From assembly GCF_001427285.1 (NCBI RefSeq), contig NZ_LMFV01000034.1, positions 124,921 to 188,920 of the forward strand: a stretch of 64,000 nucleotides of DNA, given 5' to 3'. The stretch comes from Mesorhizobium sp. Root552 (GTDB taxonomy: Bacteria > Pseudomonadota > Alphaproteobacteria > Rhizobiales > Rhizobiaceae). Positions 37,793 to 45,481 of this stretch are shown here, in pieces. The notes under the pieces are model-generated. The model made no database searches and was not told where the DNA came from. It worked only from the letters and a program-made list of their open reading frames with translations. Position numbers and translations under genes: made by a program. Every line of letters begins with the position of its first letter. The stretch's first letter is position 1.

Positions 37793-37865
37793 TTGCAATG
37801 CACAATTTGCAATGCTGCCATGCAAGGGCGTCTCTTTTAAATCGATGTGGGTCGGCCTATCTGTG
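37793..37865 (+). promoter_or_regulatory. Putative promoter and direct repeats upstream of the DUF1127 genes
   Basis: TTGCAATGC occurs twice, at 37793 and 37807, 14 bp apart, which is a possible operator. Downstream, CTTTTA (about 37834) and CCTATCTGTG (37856-37865) are spaced about 16 bp and resemble an alphaproteobacterial RpoH-type promoter (CTTG ... CCTATNT). This is a visual match only, with a weak -35. Confidence 0.4.
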
Positions 37866-37918
37866 CATCGTACAGAACGACGGAAATGATCCGCAACAAA
37901 GACGAAACGAGCAATACC

Positions 37919-38059
37919 ATGAACCTGATCCGCAACTACCGCAACTGGCGCCGCTACCGGGAAACCGTTTCCGAGCTGAACCGCCTGACCAACCGCGAAC
38001 TGAACGACCTCGGCATCAGCCGCAGCGACATCCACTTCGTCGCGCGCAAGTCGGTCTGA
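37919..38059 (+). CDS. DUF1127 small protein (first copy)
   Basis: A 46-residue, Arg-rich protein, MNLIRNYRNWRRYRETV..., ending in RSDIHFVARKSV. It is essentially a lone DUF1127 domain with the conserved L-x-x-L-x-N-R-E-L-N-D-L-G-I core. In Rhodobacter a DUF1127 protein (CcaF1) binds RNA and takes part in small-RNA maturation; Agrobacterium and Brucella have similarly short members affecting metabolism. The paralogue follows 47 bp downstream and an array of CCTCCTCCC hairpins after that. Too short for most gene finders, but family identity is clear. Confidence 0.93.
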   Translation: MNLIRNYRNWRRYRETVSELNRLTNRELNDLGISRSDIHFVARKSV

Positions 38060-38106
38060 TCCAATCGGGCCTCACCCGGCCCGAACGAATTTCTGGAAGT
38101 ATGACA

Positions 38107-38247
38107 ATGAACCTGATCCGCAACTACCGTAATTGGCGCGCTTACCGCGACACGGTCAATGAACTGGGTCGCTTGTCGAACCGCCAGCTTGCAGATCTCG
38201 GCATCGTGCGTGACGAGATCAAGACCATCGCCCGCAAGGCGCTCTAA
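38107..38247 (+). CDS. DUF1127 small protein (second copy)
   Basis: A 46-residue paralogue of the preceding gene. The first eleven residues are identical (MNLIRNYRNWR), the core reads LGRLSNRQLADLGIVRDEI, and both end in a basic ARK tail. GGAAG precedes the start; an in-frame ATG two codons earlier is an alternative. The tandem arrangement points to a local duplication. It ends 10 bp before the first CCTCCTCCC hairpin, so gene and hairpins probably share a transcript. Confidence 0.93.
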   Translation: MNLIRNYRNWRAYRDTVNELGRLSNRQLADLGIVRDEIKTIARKAL

Positions 38248-38257
38248 CCAAGGAATT

Positions 38258-38290
38258 TTGCCGGGATCGACCTCCTCCCCGACCCGGCAA
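38258..38290 (+). ncRNA. CcsR/cuckoo-type sRNA hairpin 1
   Basis: The stem TTGCCGGG / CCCGGCAA surrounds a loop containing CCTCCTCCC (38271-38279), an anti-Shine-Dalgarno-like motif. It follows the second DUF1127 gene by 10 nt. Family assignment is from motif, structure and position as described for alphaproteobacterial CcsR/cuckoo RNAs. Confidence 0.72.
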
Positions 38291-38294
38291 ATAA

Positions 38295-38324
38295 GGTCAG
38301 CCGCTCCTCCTCCCAAGGCTGACC
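38295..38324 (+). ncRNA. CcsR/cuckoo-type sRNA hairpin 2
   Basis: The stem GGTCAGCC / GGCTGACC surrounds a loop with CTCCTCCTCCC, including CCTCCTCCC at 38306-38314. It lies 4 nt after hairpin 1 and repeats the same design with unrelated stem bases, which argues for selection on structure and loop. Confidence 0.72.
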
Positions 38325-38329
38325 CCCAA

Positions 38330-38370
38330 AACGACACCCGCCGGATCCTCCCCCGGCGGGTGTTGTCGTT
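38330..38370 (+). ncRNA. CcsR/cuckoo-type hairpin 3 and terminator
   Basis: A long stem (AACGACACCCGCCGG with CCGGCGGGTGTTGTCGTT, one G-T pair) surrounds a loop carrying CCTCCC (38347-38352). It is the most stable of the three and is followed by TTT, so it probably also ends the DUF1127-sRNA transcript. Confidence 0.7.
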
Positions 38371-38446
38371 TCAGGCGACTGTTTCCCCATGACCGGACCG
38401 GCTGCGTCGATTGCATTCGGCAAGGCAAAGGACTATTGCGACGCGC

Positions 38447-39856
38447 ATGAGCATGAAGCCCGTTCATATCATCGGCGGCGGTTTGGCCGGATCGGAAGCT
38501 GCCTGGCAGGTCGCGCAGGCAGGCGTGCCGGTGGTGCTGCACGAGATGCGCCCCGTTCGCGGCACCGATGCCCACAAGACCGAGGGCCTTGCAGAACTGG
38601 TCTGCTCCAACTCCTTCCGCTCGGACGATGCCGAGAGCAACGCGGTTGGCCTGCTCCATGCCGAGATGCGGCTGGCGGGTTCGCTCATCATTTCCTCCGG
38701 CGATGCGCACCAGGTGCCGGCAGGCGGTGCGCTCGCGGTGGACCGCGACGGCTTCTCGCAAGCAGTGACGGCAAAGCTCGAAGCCCATCCGCTGGTGACG
38801 ATCGTGCGCGAGGAAGTCGCCGGCCTGCCGCCGCAAGATTGGGATCAGGCCATTGTCGCGACCGGCCCGTTGACCGCGCCGGATCTGGCGAAGTCCATTG
38901 CCGAGGCGACGGGCGCGGATGCGCTGGCGTTTTTCGATGCGATCGCGCCGATCATCCATTTCGATACGGTCGATATGGACGTGGCATGGTTCCAGTCCCG
39001 CTACGACAAGGTCGGTCCGGGCGGCACTGGCAAGGACTATATCAATTGCCCGATGGACAAGGCGCAGTATGACGCCTTCGTGCAGGCGCTGCTCGACGGC
39101 GGCAAGACCGAGTTCAAGCAGTGGGAAGGCACGCCCTATTTCGATGGTTGCCTGCCGATCGAAGTGATGTCGGAACGCGGCCCCGAAACGCTGCGCCACG
39201 GCCCGATGAAGCCGATGGGGCTTACCAACGCCCACAACCCGACGGTAAAGGCCTATGCCGTGGTGCAGTTGCGGCAGGACAATGCACTGGGCACGCTCTA
39301 CAACATGGTCGGTTTCCAGACCAAGCTGAAGCACGCCGAACAGGTTCGCATCTTCCGCACCATTCCGGGACTTGAGAACGCCGAGTTCGCGCGGCTGGGC
39401 GGGCTGCACCGCAACACCTACATCAATTCGCCGACGCTGCTTGACGGCTCGCTGCAACTGAAGAGCCGCAACGGCTTGCGCTTTGCCGGCCAGATCACCG
39501 GCTGCGAGGGCTATGTCGAAAGCGCGGCTGTCGGCCTTCTGGCCGGGCGCTTCGCGGCAGCGGAGCGGCTGGGACAGCCGATCTCGGTTCCGCCGGTAAC
39601 GACCGCATTCGGCGCACTGCTCAACCACATCACCGGCGGCCACATCGTCTCGGAAGACGAACCGGGCAAGCGCTCGTTCCAGCCGATGAACGTCAATTTC
39701 GGCCTGTTTCCACCGATGGAAGCGCCGAAGGTCGACGGCAAGCGGCTACGCGGCAAGGAAAAGACCGTTGCCAAGAAGCGCGCCATGACTGCGCGCGCAT
39801 TGGCCGACTGCCGCCAGTGGCTCGGCCTTGCGGCAACTGCCGAAGCGGCAGAGTAG
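38447..39856 (+). CDS. trmFO: tRNA (uracil-5-)-methyltransferase, folate- and FAD-dependent
   Basis: A 469-residue flavoenzyme that makes ribothymidine-54 in tRNA using methylene-THF. The dinucleotide motif [16 protein letters not shown] starts at residue 6. The catalytic Cys region [18 protein letters not shown] (about 48-65), [13 protein letters not shown] and the C-terminal [22 protein letters not shown] are typical. I start at MSMKPVHII (38447); an upstream TTG extends the frame by 12 unlikely residues and would run into the promoter region. No strong ribosome site is visible. Convergent with the NDUFAF6-like gene. Confidence 0.94.
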   Translation: MSMKPVHIIGGGLAGSEAAWQVAQAGVPVVLHEMRPVRGTDAHKTEGLAELVCSNSFRSDDAESNAVGLLHAEMRLAGSLIISSGDAHQVPAGGALAVDRDGFSQAVTAKLEAHPLVTIVREEVAGLPPQDWDQAIVATGPLTAPDLAKSIAEATGADALAFFDAIAPIIHFDTVDMDVAWFQSRYDKVGPGGTGKDYINCPMDKAQYDAFVQALLDGGKTEFKQWEGTPYFDGCLPIEVMSERGPETLRHGPMKPMGLTNAHNPTVKAYAVVQLRQDNALGTLYNMVGFQTKLKHAEQVRIFRTIPGLENAEFARLGGLHRNTYINSPTLLDGSLQLKSRNGLRFAGQITGCEGYVESAAVGLLAGRFAAAERLGQPISVPPVTTAFGALLNHITGGHIVSEDEPGKRSFQPMNVNFGLFPPMEAPKVDGKRLRGKEKTVAKKRAMTARALADCRQWLGLAATAEAAE

Positions 39857-39868
39857 CTTTCTTACCGT

Positions 39869-40711
39869 CTACCAGCCATGCATCGCCCGACGCCAAAGCA
39901 GCCAATGGCGGCGAGCAAGAGAAAGCTTGATGCCGCCCGTCATCAGCGCGCGCTGATTGCCCGACATCTTTGAAAGAAACGCTCCCGTCAGCGCAAGCGG
40001 CAGGAAAGCGGGGCGCAGCGAGGCAGGCAGGTTAGCGGCGCCACTCTCGAACGCCGCCAGATGCTCGCGCGCCAGCGCGATCATCGCATCGATGGCATGA
40101 AGTGCGCCCTGCCCGCCATCGCCGGAAAGAAGCTCCTGCGGCGAGGAACCAACCGCAGCCAGGATTTCGGCTGGAACATAGCACTGGCCCCGCGCGCGAT
40201 GGATCGGCAGCAGCAGGAGAAGGCCAACTATCGCCTGTGCGCAGCCTGCCCTGCCCGCCAGCTCCGCAAAGCGCGGCGCTTCCGCTGGATCGAGAACCAT
40301 GGCGGCAAGCTGGATCAAGGCCGAGGCGGTCTCGCCACAATAGCCTTCGAGATCCGTGCGCGACGGCATCGGGTCGTTGTAGAGATCGAAGATACGCGCT
40401 TCCAGATAGTTGTCGAACGCCGGCAGCGGCAAGGCGTACTGGCCGATCGCCGCCCTCAGCGCATCGGCTACCGGCTGGCCGGTCTCGTCCTGGCCGGAAG
40501 GCGCTGCAAGCGTATCGCGCCACCACTGCAATCGAACCTCGCCCGGCAGGGCTTCGCGTATGCGGTCGCGCACCGTGGCGATTTCGGCATTGAAGGCATA
40601 AAGGGCAAACAGCGCGTCGCGCTTGTCCTGCGGCGCATAGAGCACGGACAGGTGACGGTCATGATCGGCGCGGCGCACCGTATCCATGATGAACTGTGAA
40701 TTCCCGCCCAT
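39869..40711 (-). CDS. Squalene/phytoene synthase family protein, NDUFAF6-like
   Basis: A 280-residue member of the squalene/phytoene synthase superfamily. The first aspartate-rich motif is replaced by AFNAEIATVRDRI (about 37-50), and the second is YCGETASALIQLA, so the usual Mg-diphosphate ligands are not conserved. The pattern FNAEIATV...LQWW matches the mitochondrial complex I assembly factor NDUFAF6 rather than an isoprenoid enzyme. Its minus-strand neighbours are an NDUFAF3-like gene 6 bp upstream and secDF, which supports a complex I assembly role. That role is inferred. Confidence 0.8.
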   Translation of the reverse strand: MGGNSQFIMDTVRRADHDRHLSVLYAPQDKRDALFALYAFNAEIATVRDRIREALPGEVRLQWWRDTLAAPSGQDETGQPVADALRAAIGQYALPLPAFDNYLEARIFDLYNDPMPSRTDLEGYCGETASALIQLAAMVLDPAEAPRFAELAGRAGCAQAIVGLLLLLPIHRARGQCYVPAEILAAVGSSPQELLSGDGGQGALHAIDAMIALAREHLAAFESGAANLPASLRPAFLPLALTGAFLSKMSGNQRALMTGGIKLSLARRHWLLWRRAMHGW

Positions 40712-40717
40712 GCCAGA

Positions 40718-41107
40718 TCAGTCTACTGCGATGAGCGCGGCAGCCACGGCGCGGTCCTCGGCCAAAAGGACGTTGTAGGTCCGCACGGCCGCACCGGTCG
40801 ACATCGGGTCGGATGAAATACCTACTTGCTTGAACGAGGCCCGCAACGGCGCTGGCAAGGGCCGCAACTCGGGACCCATGCCGACGAGCAGTATCTCGAT
40901 ATTCCCCGCCTCGGCAAAGAGCTTGCCGAAATCCTCGCTGGTCAGCGCCTGCCGGTCAGCGGGCTCCCAGCCGTAGATTCCAGAAGGCAGGCAAACGATC
41001 GAACCGCGATGGGACATATCCGCGAAGCGGAAGCCTCCGTTGCCGTACGCCTCAATCGGCGCACGGCCCGGGAAGTGTGCTTCGCGAATGACAATGCCCC
41101 GTGCCAT
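40718..41107 (-). CDS. Mth938-domain protein (NDUFAF3-like)
   Basis: A 129-residue protein of the Mth938/DUF498 family, homologous to mitochondrial complex I assembly factor NDUFAF3. Typical segments are GNGGFRFADMSHRGSIVCLPSGIYGW, EILLVGMGPELRPLPAPL and the Gly-Ser region VGISSDPMSTGAAVRTYNVL. It sits between secDF and the NDUFAF6-like gene with gaps of 31 and 6 bp, probably one transcript. The link between this family and secDF is known in alphaproteobacteria. Confidence 0.88.
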   Translation of the reverse strand: MARGIVIREAHFPGRAPIEAYGNGGFRFADMSHRGSIVCLPSGIYGWEPADRQALTSEDFGKLFAEAGNIEILLVGMGPELRPLPAPLRASFKQVGISSDPMSTGAAVRTYNVLLAEDRAVAAALIAVD

Positions 41108-41138
41108 TTCGATTTATGCTCAAGCGGCCTTGCCCGGT

Positions 41139-43703
41139 TCAGGCTTTCGACGCCGGAGCGGGAGCAGGAAGCTTGTTCTTCTTTGCTCCCGTCTCCTCGC
41201 CGAACGTCTCAGGCCGAAGCTTGAACAGGATCAGCATCGGTCCCGCGATGAACACCGACGAGTACGTGCCGACGAAAACGCCGATGATGATGGCAAAGAC
41301 GAAGGAAGAGATGACCTCGCCGCCGTAGAAATACAGCGCGAACAGGGCCAGCAAAACCGTCAAGCCAGTCAAGATCGTGCGCGACATCGTATGGTTCAAC
41401 GCGATGTTGATGATGTCTTCGATCGGCATCTTCTTGTACTTGCGCAGCATTTCTCGGATGCGGTCGTAAATGACGACGGTATCGTTGATCGAATAACCGA
41501 TAACGGTAAGGATCGCAGCGACACTGGACAGGTTGAACTCAAGCCCCAATGCCACGTAGAGCCCGACGATCATGATGACGTCGTGCGCCGTCGAAACAAT
41601 CGCACCGACGCCGAACTGCCACTCAAAGCGGAACCAGACGTAAATCAGCAGCGCGACCATCGACAGCACGACGCCGATCAAGCCTGTGGTCGCAAGCTCG
41701 CTGGATACCGTGGGCCCGACGATTTCGACGCGCCGGAAATCGTAGTCGTTTTCAAACTCCGCCCTGACCTTGTTGACGGTCGATTGCTCGGCATTGTCGC
41801 CAGCTTCCTGGGCGCCGACACGGACCATCAGGTCGCCTTCGCTGCCGAATTCCTGCACCTGGACATCGCCGACATTGAGTTCCTCCAATCTGGAGCGCAC
41901 GTCAGCGGCATCCGCAACGCGGGACTTGGCCTGCATCTCGATCATGGAGCCGCCACGGAAATCGACGCCGTAGTTGAAGTCCGTGACGAACATCATGCCG
42001 ACAACGGCGATGGACAGAAACCCGGATACCGCAAAGCCGATGTTGCGGTACCGCATGAACGGGAACGAAGGCTCCAGCGGCAGATAGTGGACCAGGCCCT
42101 TGGGGAACTCGGTGGGCTTGTTGCGCCTGACCCAGAAGGCAACCAGCCAACGCGTCAGCGTAAACGCCGTGAAGACGGTGGTGATGATACCGATGCCGAG
42201 CGTGACCGCGAAGCCCTTGACCGGGCCGGTTCCCATGTAGAACAGGATGACCGCAACGATGAACGTCGTCATGTTGGCGTCAACGACTGTCGCCAAAGCC
42301 TGCTTGAAGCCCTGGTCGAAGGACTGGACGATCGAGCGTCCTTGCGCTCGCTCCTCACGCACACGTTCGAAAATGATGACGTTCGAATCGACGGCCATGC
42401 CCATTGTCAGCACGATACCGGCAATGCCGGGCAGCGTCAGCGTCGCCCCGAGCGTGGTCAAAACAGCTACGATCAGGCCGACGTTCGCCGCCAGTGCAAT
42501 GTTGGCGATCAAGCCGAGCTTGCCGTAAACCAGCAGCATGCAGACAACGACGAGGACGGCACCGATGGCCGAGGCAAGCTTGCCTGCGCTGATAGAGTCC
42601 GCTCCGAGGCTCGGGCCGACGGTGCGCTCTTCCACGATGGTCAGGTTCGCCGGCAATGCGCCCGCCCGAAGCAGGACGGCGAGATCGTTGGCGCTCTGCG
42701 GCGTGAAGCTGCCGGAAATCTGGCCCGAACCGCCAAGGATCGGCTCGTTGATGCGCGGCGCCGATATGACCTGGTTATCGAGGATGATGGCAAACAACTT
42801 GCCTGTGTTCTGCTGCGTGGCCTGACCGAATCGAGCCGCGCCCTTGGAATCGAAGCGGAACGAAACAACAGGCTCGTTGGTGCGGGAATCGAATGTAGCC
42901 TGCGCATCGACGAGGTTTTCGCCGGACACGATCACGCGGTTTTCAATCAGGTAGGGGACCGGTGGATCGTCCTTGGAGTACATCACCGTCGAGCCTGCCG
43001 GCGGGCGGCCTTCGATGGCCTCCTGGACCGGCATCGACTGATCGACCATCTGGAAGGTCAGCTTTGCGGTCTGGCCGAGAATGTCCTTCAGGCGCTGCGG
43101 GTCCTGCAGACCCGGAACCTGAACCAGAATGCGGTCGTCGCCCTGACGCTGAACGATCGGCTCCGTGGTGCCAAGCTCGTTGACGCGGCGGCCGACGACT
43201 TCGATCGACTGGCTGAGCGCGGTTGAGGAACGGTACCGCACGCCCTCGTCCGTGATGGTGAAACGGAGCAGACCGGGTTCGGGCTCGTCCATCGCCATTT
43301 CGGTGACGCTGCCGCTGCCGAACATGCTCGACGAAACCGGCTGCGTCAGCGTTTTCAGCGCTTCCTTCGCCGCTTCGACCTGGCCGGCGTCGCGGATGCG
43401 GACCTGAACGACCCTGCCGCTGCCGGAAAGGCCGGTGTAGCCGACCTTGGCGTCACGCAGCTGATTCCTGATCTCGTCACGTGCGCTTTCAAGCTGGGCC
43501 TTGATAAGATCGTTGGTGTCGATCTTGAGCAGGATGTGCGACCCGCCCTGAAGATCGAGGCCCAGCGTCATCTGCTTTTTCGGCAACCAGTTCGGCATGG
43601 CCGACAACAGGCTCTGCGGGTACATGTTGGGCAAGGAGAACAAAACGCCCAGCAGGACGACGGCCCAGATCGAAATCGTCTTCCAGCGCGAAAAATACAG
43701 CAT
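41139..43703 (-). CDS. secDF: Protein translocase subunit SecDF (fused)
   Basis: An 854-residue inner-membrane protein in which SecD (about residues 1-520) and SecF (about 540-840) are fused, as usual in Rhizobiales. SecD features are a first helix, LGLDLQGGSHILLKID, QVPGLQDPQRLKDIL and FTPQSANDLAVLLRAGALPA. The SecF part has DFRGGSMIEMQ, GYSINDTVVIYDRIRE and a terminal helix bundle. It uses proton-motive force to complete Sec export. yajC lies 48 bp upstream and the NDUFAF3- and NDUFAF6-like genes downstream. Confidence 0.96.
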   Translation of the reverse strand: MLYFSRWKTISIWAVVLLGVLFSLPNMYPQSLLSAMPNWLPKKQMTLGLDLQGGSHILLKIDTNDLIKAQLESARDEIRNQLRDAKVGYTGLSGSGRVVQVRIRDAGQVEAAKEALKTLTQPVSSSMFGSGSVTEMAMDEPEPGLLRFTITDEGVRYRSSTALSQSIEVVGRRVNELGTTEPIVQRQGDDRILVQVPGLQDPQRLKDILGQTAKLTFQMVDQSMPVQEAIEGRPPAGSTVMYSKDDPPVPYLIENRVIVSGENLVDAQATFDSRTNEPVVSFRFDSKGAARFGQATQQNTGKLFAIILDNQVISAPRINEPILGGSGQISGSFTPQSANDLAVLLRAGALPANLTIVEERTVGPSLGADSISAGKLASAIGAVLVVVCMLLVYGKLGLIANIALAANVGLIVAVLTTLGATLTLPGIAGIVLTMGMAVDSNVIIFERVREERAQGRSIVQSFDQGFKQALATVVDANMTTFIVAVILFYMGTGPVKGFAVTLGIGIITTVFTAFTLTRWLVAFWVRRNKPTEFPKGLVHYLPLEPSFPFMRYRNIGFAVSGFLSIAVVGMMFVTDFNYGVDFRGGSMIEMQAKSRVADAADVRSRLEELNVGDVQVQEFGSEGDLMVRVGAQEAGDNAEQSTVNKVRAEFENDYDFRRVEIVGPTVSSELATTGLIGVVLSMVALLIYVWFRFEWQFGVGAIVSTAHDVIMIVGLYVALGLEFNLSSVAAILTVIGYSINDTVVIYDRIREMLRKYKKMPIEDIINIALNHTMSRTILTGLTVLLALFALYFYGGEVISSFVFAIIIGVFVGTYSSVFIAGPMLILFKLRPETFGEETGAKKNKLPAPAPASKA

Positions 43704-43751
43704 ATGTCGAGAACCTGTTGGCGAGCAGGCGGCATTCCGCCTGCAATGCGG

Positions 43752-44087
43752 TTATTTCTTGGCGTTCTGGTTCGCCACCGGTTCGCCCTTGACGCGCACC
43801 TCGGCAATGGTAGAGCGCAGCGCGGTAACTTTCATTCCGCCGAGGTCGACTTCGAGTTCGTTGTCATCGATGACCTTGGTGACCTTGCCGATGAAGCCGC
43901 CGCCGGTGACGACGGTATCGCCGCGGCGGATCGCGGTCAGCATCTCGGCACGCTTCTTCATCTGCGTGCGCTGCGGCCTGATGATCAGGAAATACATTAC
44001 CACGAAAATCAGAACGAACGGCAGTATGCTGATAAACATGTCGGGAGAAGCGCCCACGCCTTGGGCGTATGCCGGGGTAACGAACAT
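43752..44087 (-). CDS. yajC: Preprotein translocase subunit YajC
   Basis: A 111-residue accessory protein of the SecDF complex. A single helix FISILPFVLIFVVMYFLIIRPQ ends in RPQRTQMKKR, and the cytoplasmic part has GDTVVTGGGFIGKVTKVIDD and ELEVDLGGMKVTALRSTI. The start MFVTPAYAQG at 44087 matches other rhizobial YajC; the longer frame adds 29 residues. It is the first gene of the yajC-secDF transcript. A MITE-like element lies about 130 bp upstream. Confidence 0.94.
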   Translation of the reverse strand: MFVTPAYAQGVGASPDMFISILPFVLIFVVMYFLIIRPQRTQMKKRAEMLTAIRRGDTVVTGGGFIGKVTKVIDDNELEVDLGGMKVTALRSTIAEVRVKGEPVANQNAKK

Positions 44088-44218
44088 CAAAAGCTCCTGA
44101 GCCGCGAGGAAAGCCGTTATCCGGCCTGAAATTTGGCCGGAATATAGTCGGTAAAGCGGCCATTGCAACCGCACCTACTGCCGAATCCGGCGCTTTTCCA
44201 GTCCGTTGACGCATGTTA

Positions 44219-44485
44219 GAGCGTTTCAGGGCTAGCTGGAAACATTCTGCCGGTGAGGGTTTGGGACAAGGTCGAGGACTTCGGCGACGAACGCACTGGC
44301 GGTGCGGTCGAGGCGAAGGCCGAAGGATTTGATCCAAACCGGCCCGGCCCTTTGGGTTTGCCTGCGGCGGGCGCCCACTTTGTCGGCTTGCCCGGCCGAT
44401 GAACCACATCGACCTTCGCAACCCTTCGCGTGGATCATCCCGCCGCACGACAAACAGAATGATTCCATCTAGCCCTGAAACGCTC
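44219..44485. mobile_element. MITE-like element with 31-bp inverted ends and TA duplication
   Basis: The ends GAGCGTTTCAGGGCTAG and, inverted at the right, the same bases extend for 31 bp with two mismatches (44219-44249 against 44455-44485). Both sides are flanked by TA, as expected after insertion into TA by an IS630/Tc1-like transposase. The 267-bp interior has no convincing gene, so it would be non-autonomous. It lies between yajC and the DUF815 gene. The flanking T and A extend the palindrome to TTA/TAA. Confidence 0.7.
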
Positions 44486-44527
44486 TAAACGCTCATGCGC
44501 CAGCAAAGCGAAAGATCAAGCAACGAA

Positions 44528-45400
44528 ATGACCGACCCTATCGATGCCCTGAACACCAAACTCGATCTGCTGATCGCGGCGATCAACCAACTGGCGCCAG
44601 TGCGCCCACCCAAAACCGATCTATCCGCCGCCGACTGTTTCGTGTGGCAGGCAAATCCCGGCTTCCTCGAGCCCGTCCACAGCGTCAACCGGGTGGAAAT
44701 CGACCTGATCCGCGGCGTTGACCGCGTGCGCGACATACTGGTTGAAAACACCGAGCGCTTCGCCTCCGGCTTTCCAGCCAACAACGTGTTGCTGTGGGGC
44801 GCGCGCGGCATGGGCAAGTCGTCGCTGGTCAAGGCATCGCACGCCGCCATCAATGCATCCGGCAAGTTCGAGCATCCGTTGAAGCTGATCGAAATCCACC
44901 GCGAGGACATCGACACGCTGCCGATGCTGCTCTCGATCCTCAAGGCTTCGGCCTACCGCTTCATCCTGTTTTGCGACGACCTGTCGTTCGACCACGACGA
45001 CACTTCCTACAAGTCGCTGAAGGCAGCGCTTGAAGGCGGCGTGGAAGGCCGGCCCGGCAACGTGATTTTCTATGCGACGTCGAACCGCCGGCACCTGCTG
45101 CCGCGCGACATGATCGACAACGAACGCTCGACCGCCATCAACCCGTCGGAGGCGGTGGAGGAAAAGGTGTCGCTGTCGGATCGCTTCGGCCTGTGGCTCG
45201 GCTTCCACAAGTGCTCGCAGGACGACTACCTCGACATGGTCAATGGCTATGCCCGGCACTACAAGCTCGATGTGGAGCCGGAAACCCTGCGGGCGGAGGC
45301 GCTCGAATGGGCGACGACGCGCGGCAGCCGCTCGGGCCGCGTGGCCTGGCAATTTACGCAAGACCTTGCAGGACGGCTGGGCAAGTCGCTCAACGGCTAA
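44528..45400 (+). CDS. DUF815 AAA+ ATPase
   Basis: A 290-residue protein of the DUF815 family of P-loop ATPases. Walker A is LLWGARGMGKSSLVKAS (about 86-102) and Walker B is ILFCDDLSFDHDD (about 150). An Arg-rich sensor area around GNVIFYATSNRRHLLPRD follows. The biological role is not established. I chose MTDPIDALNTKLDLL at 44528; a start at 44495 lies only 7 bp from the MITE border. A weak ribosome site is present in either case. Confidence 0.85.
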   Translation: MTDPIDALNTKLDLLIAAINQLAPVRPPKTDLSAADCFVWQANPGFLEPVHSVNRVEIDLIRGVDRVRDILVENTERFASGFPANNVLLWGARGMGKSSLVKASHAAINASGKFEHPLKLIEIHREDIDTLPMLLSILKASAYRFILFCDDLSFDHDDTSYKSLKAALEGGVEGRPGNVIFYATSNRRHLLPRDMIDNERSTAINPSEAVEEKVSLSDRFGLWLGFHKCSQDDYLDMVNGYARHYKLDVEPETLRAEALEWATTRGSRSGRVAWQFTQDLAGRLGKSLNG

Positions 45401-45481
45401 ACTGAAATGCCCGCTCCTGACGGAGCGGGCAAGCGACGGGGCTGACTGGAGGTCAGGCTGCCCACAATCGTTTGTCGTGGC

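Noticed and set aside
41040..43226. 728-codon plus-strand open frame opposite secDF
   Set aside because: Composition is that of an antisense shadow; secDF motifs and operon context decide.
44232..44468. 78-codon open frame inside the MITE
   Set aside because: No family features or ribosome site; spans a non-autonomous element.
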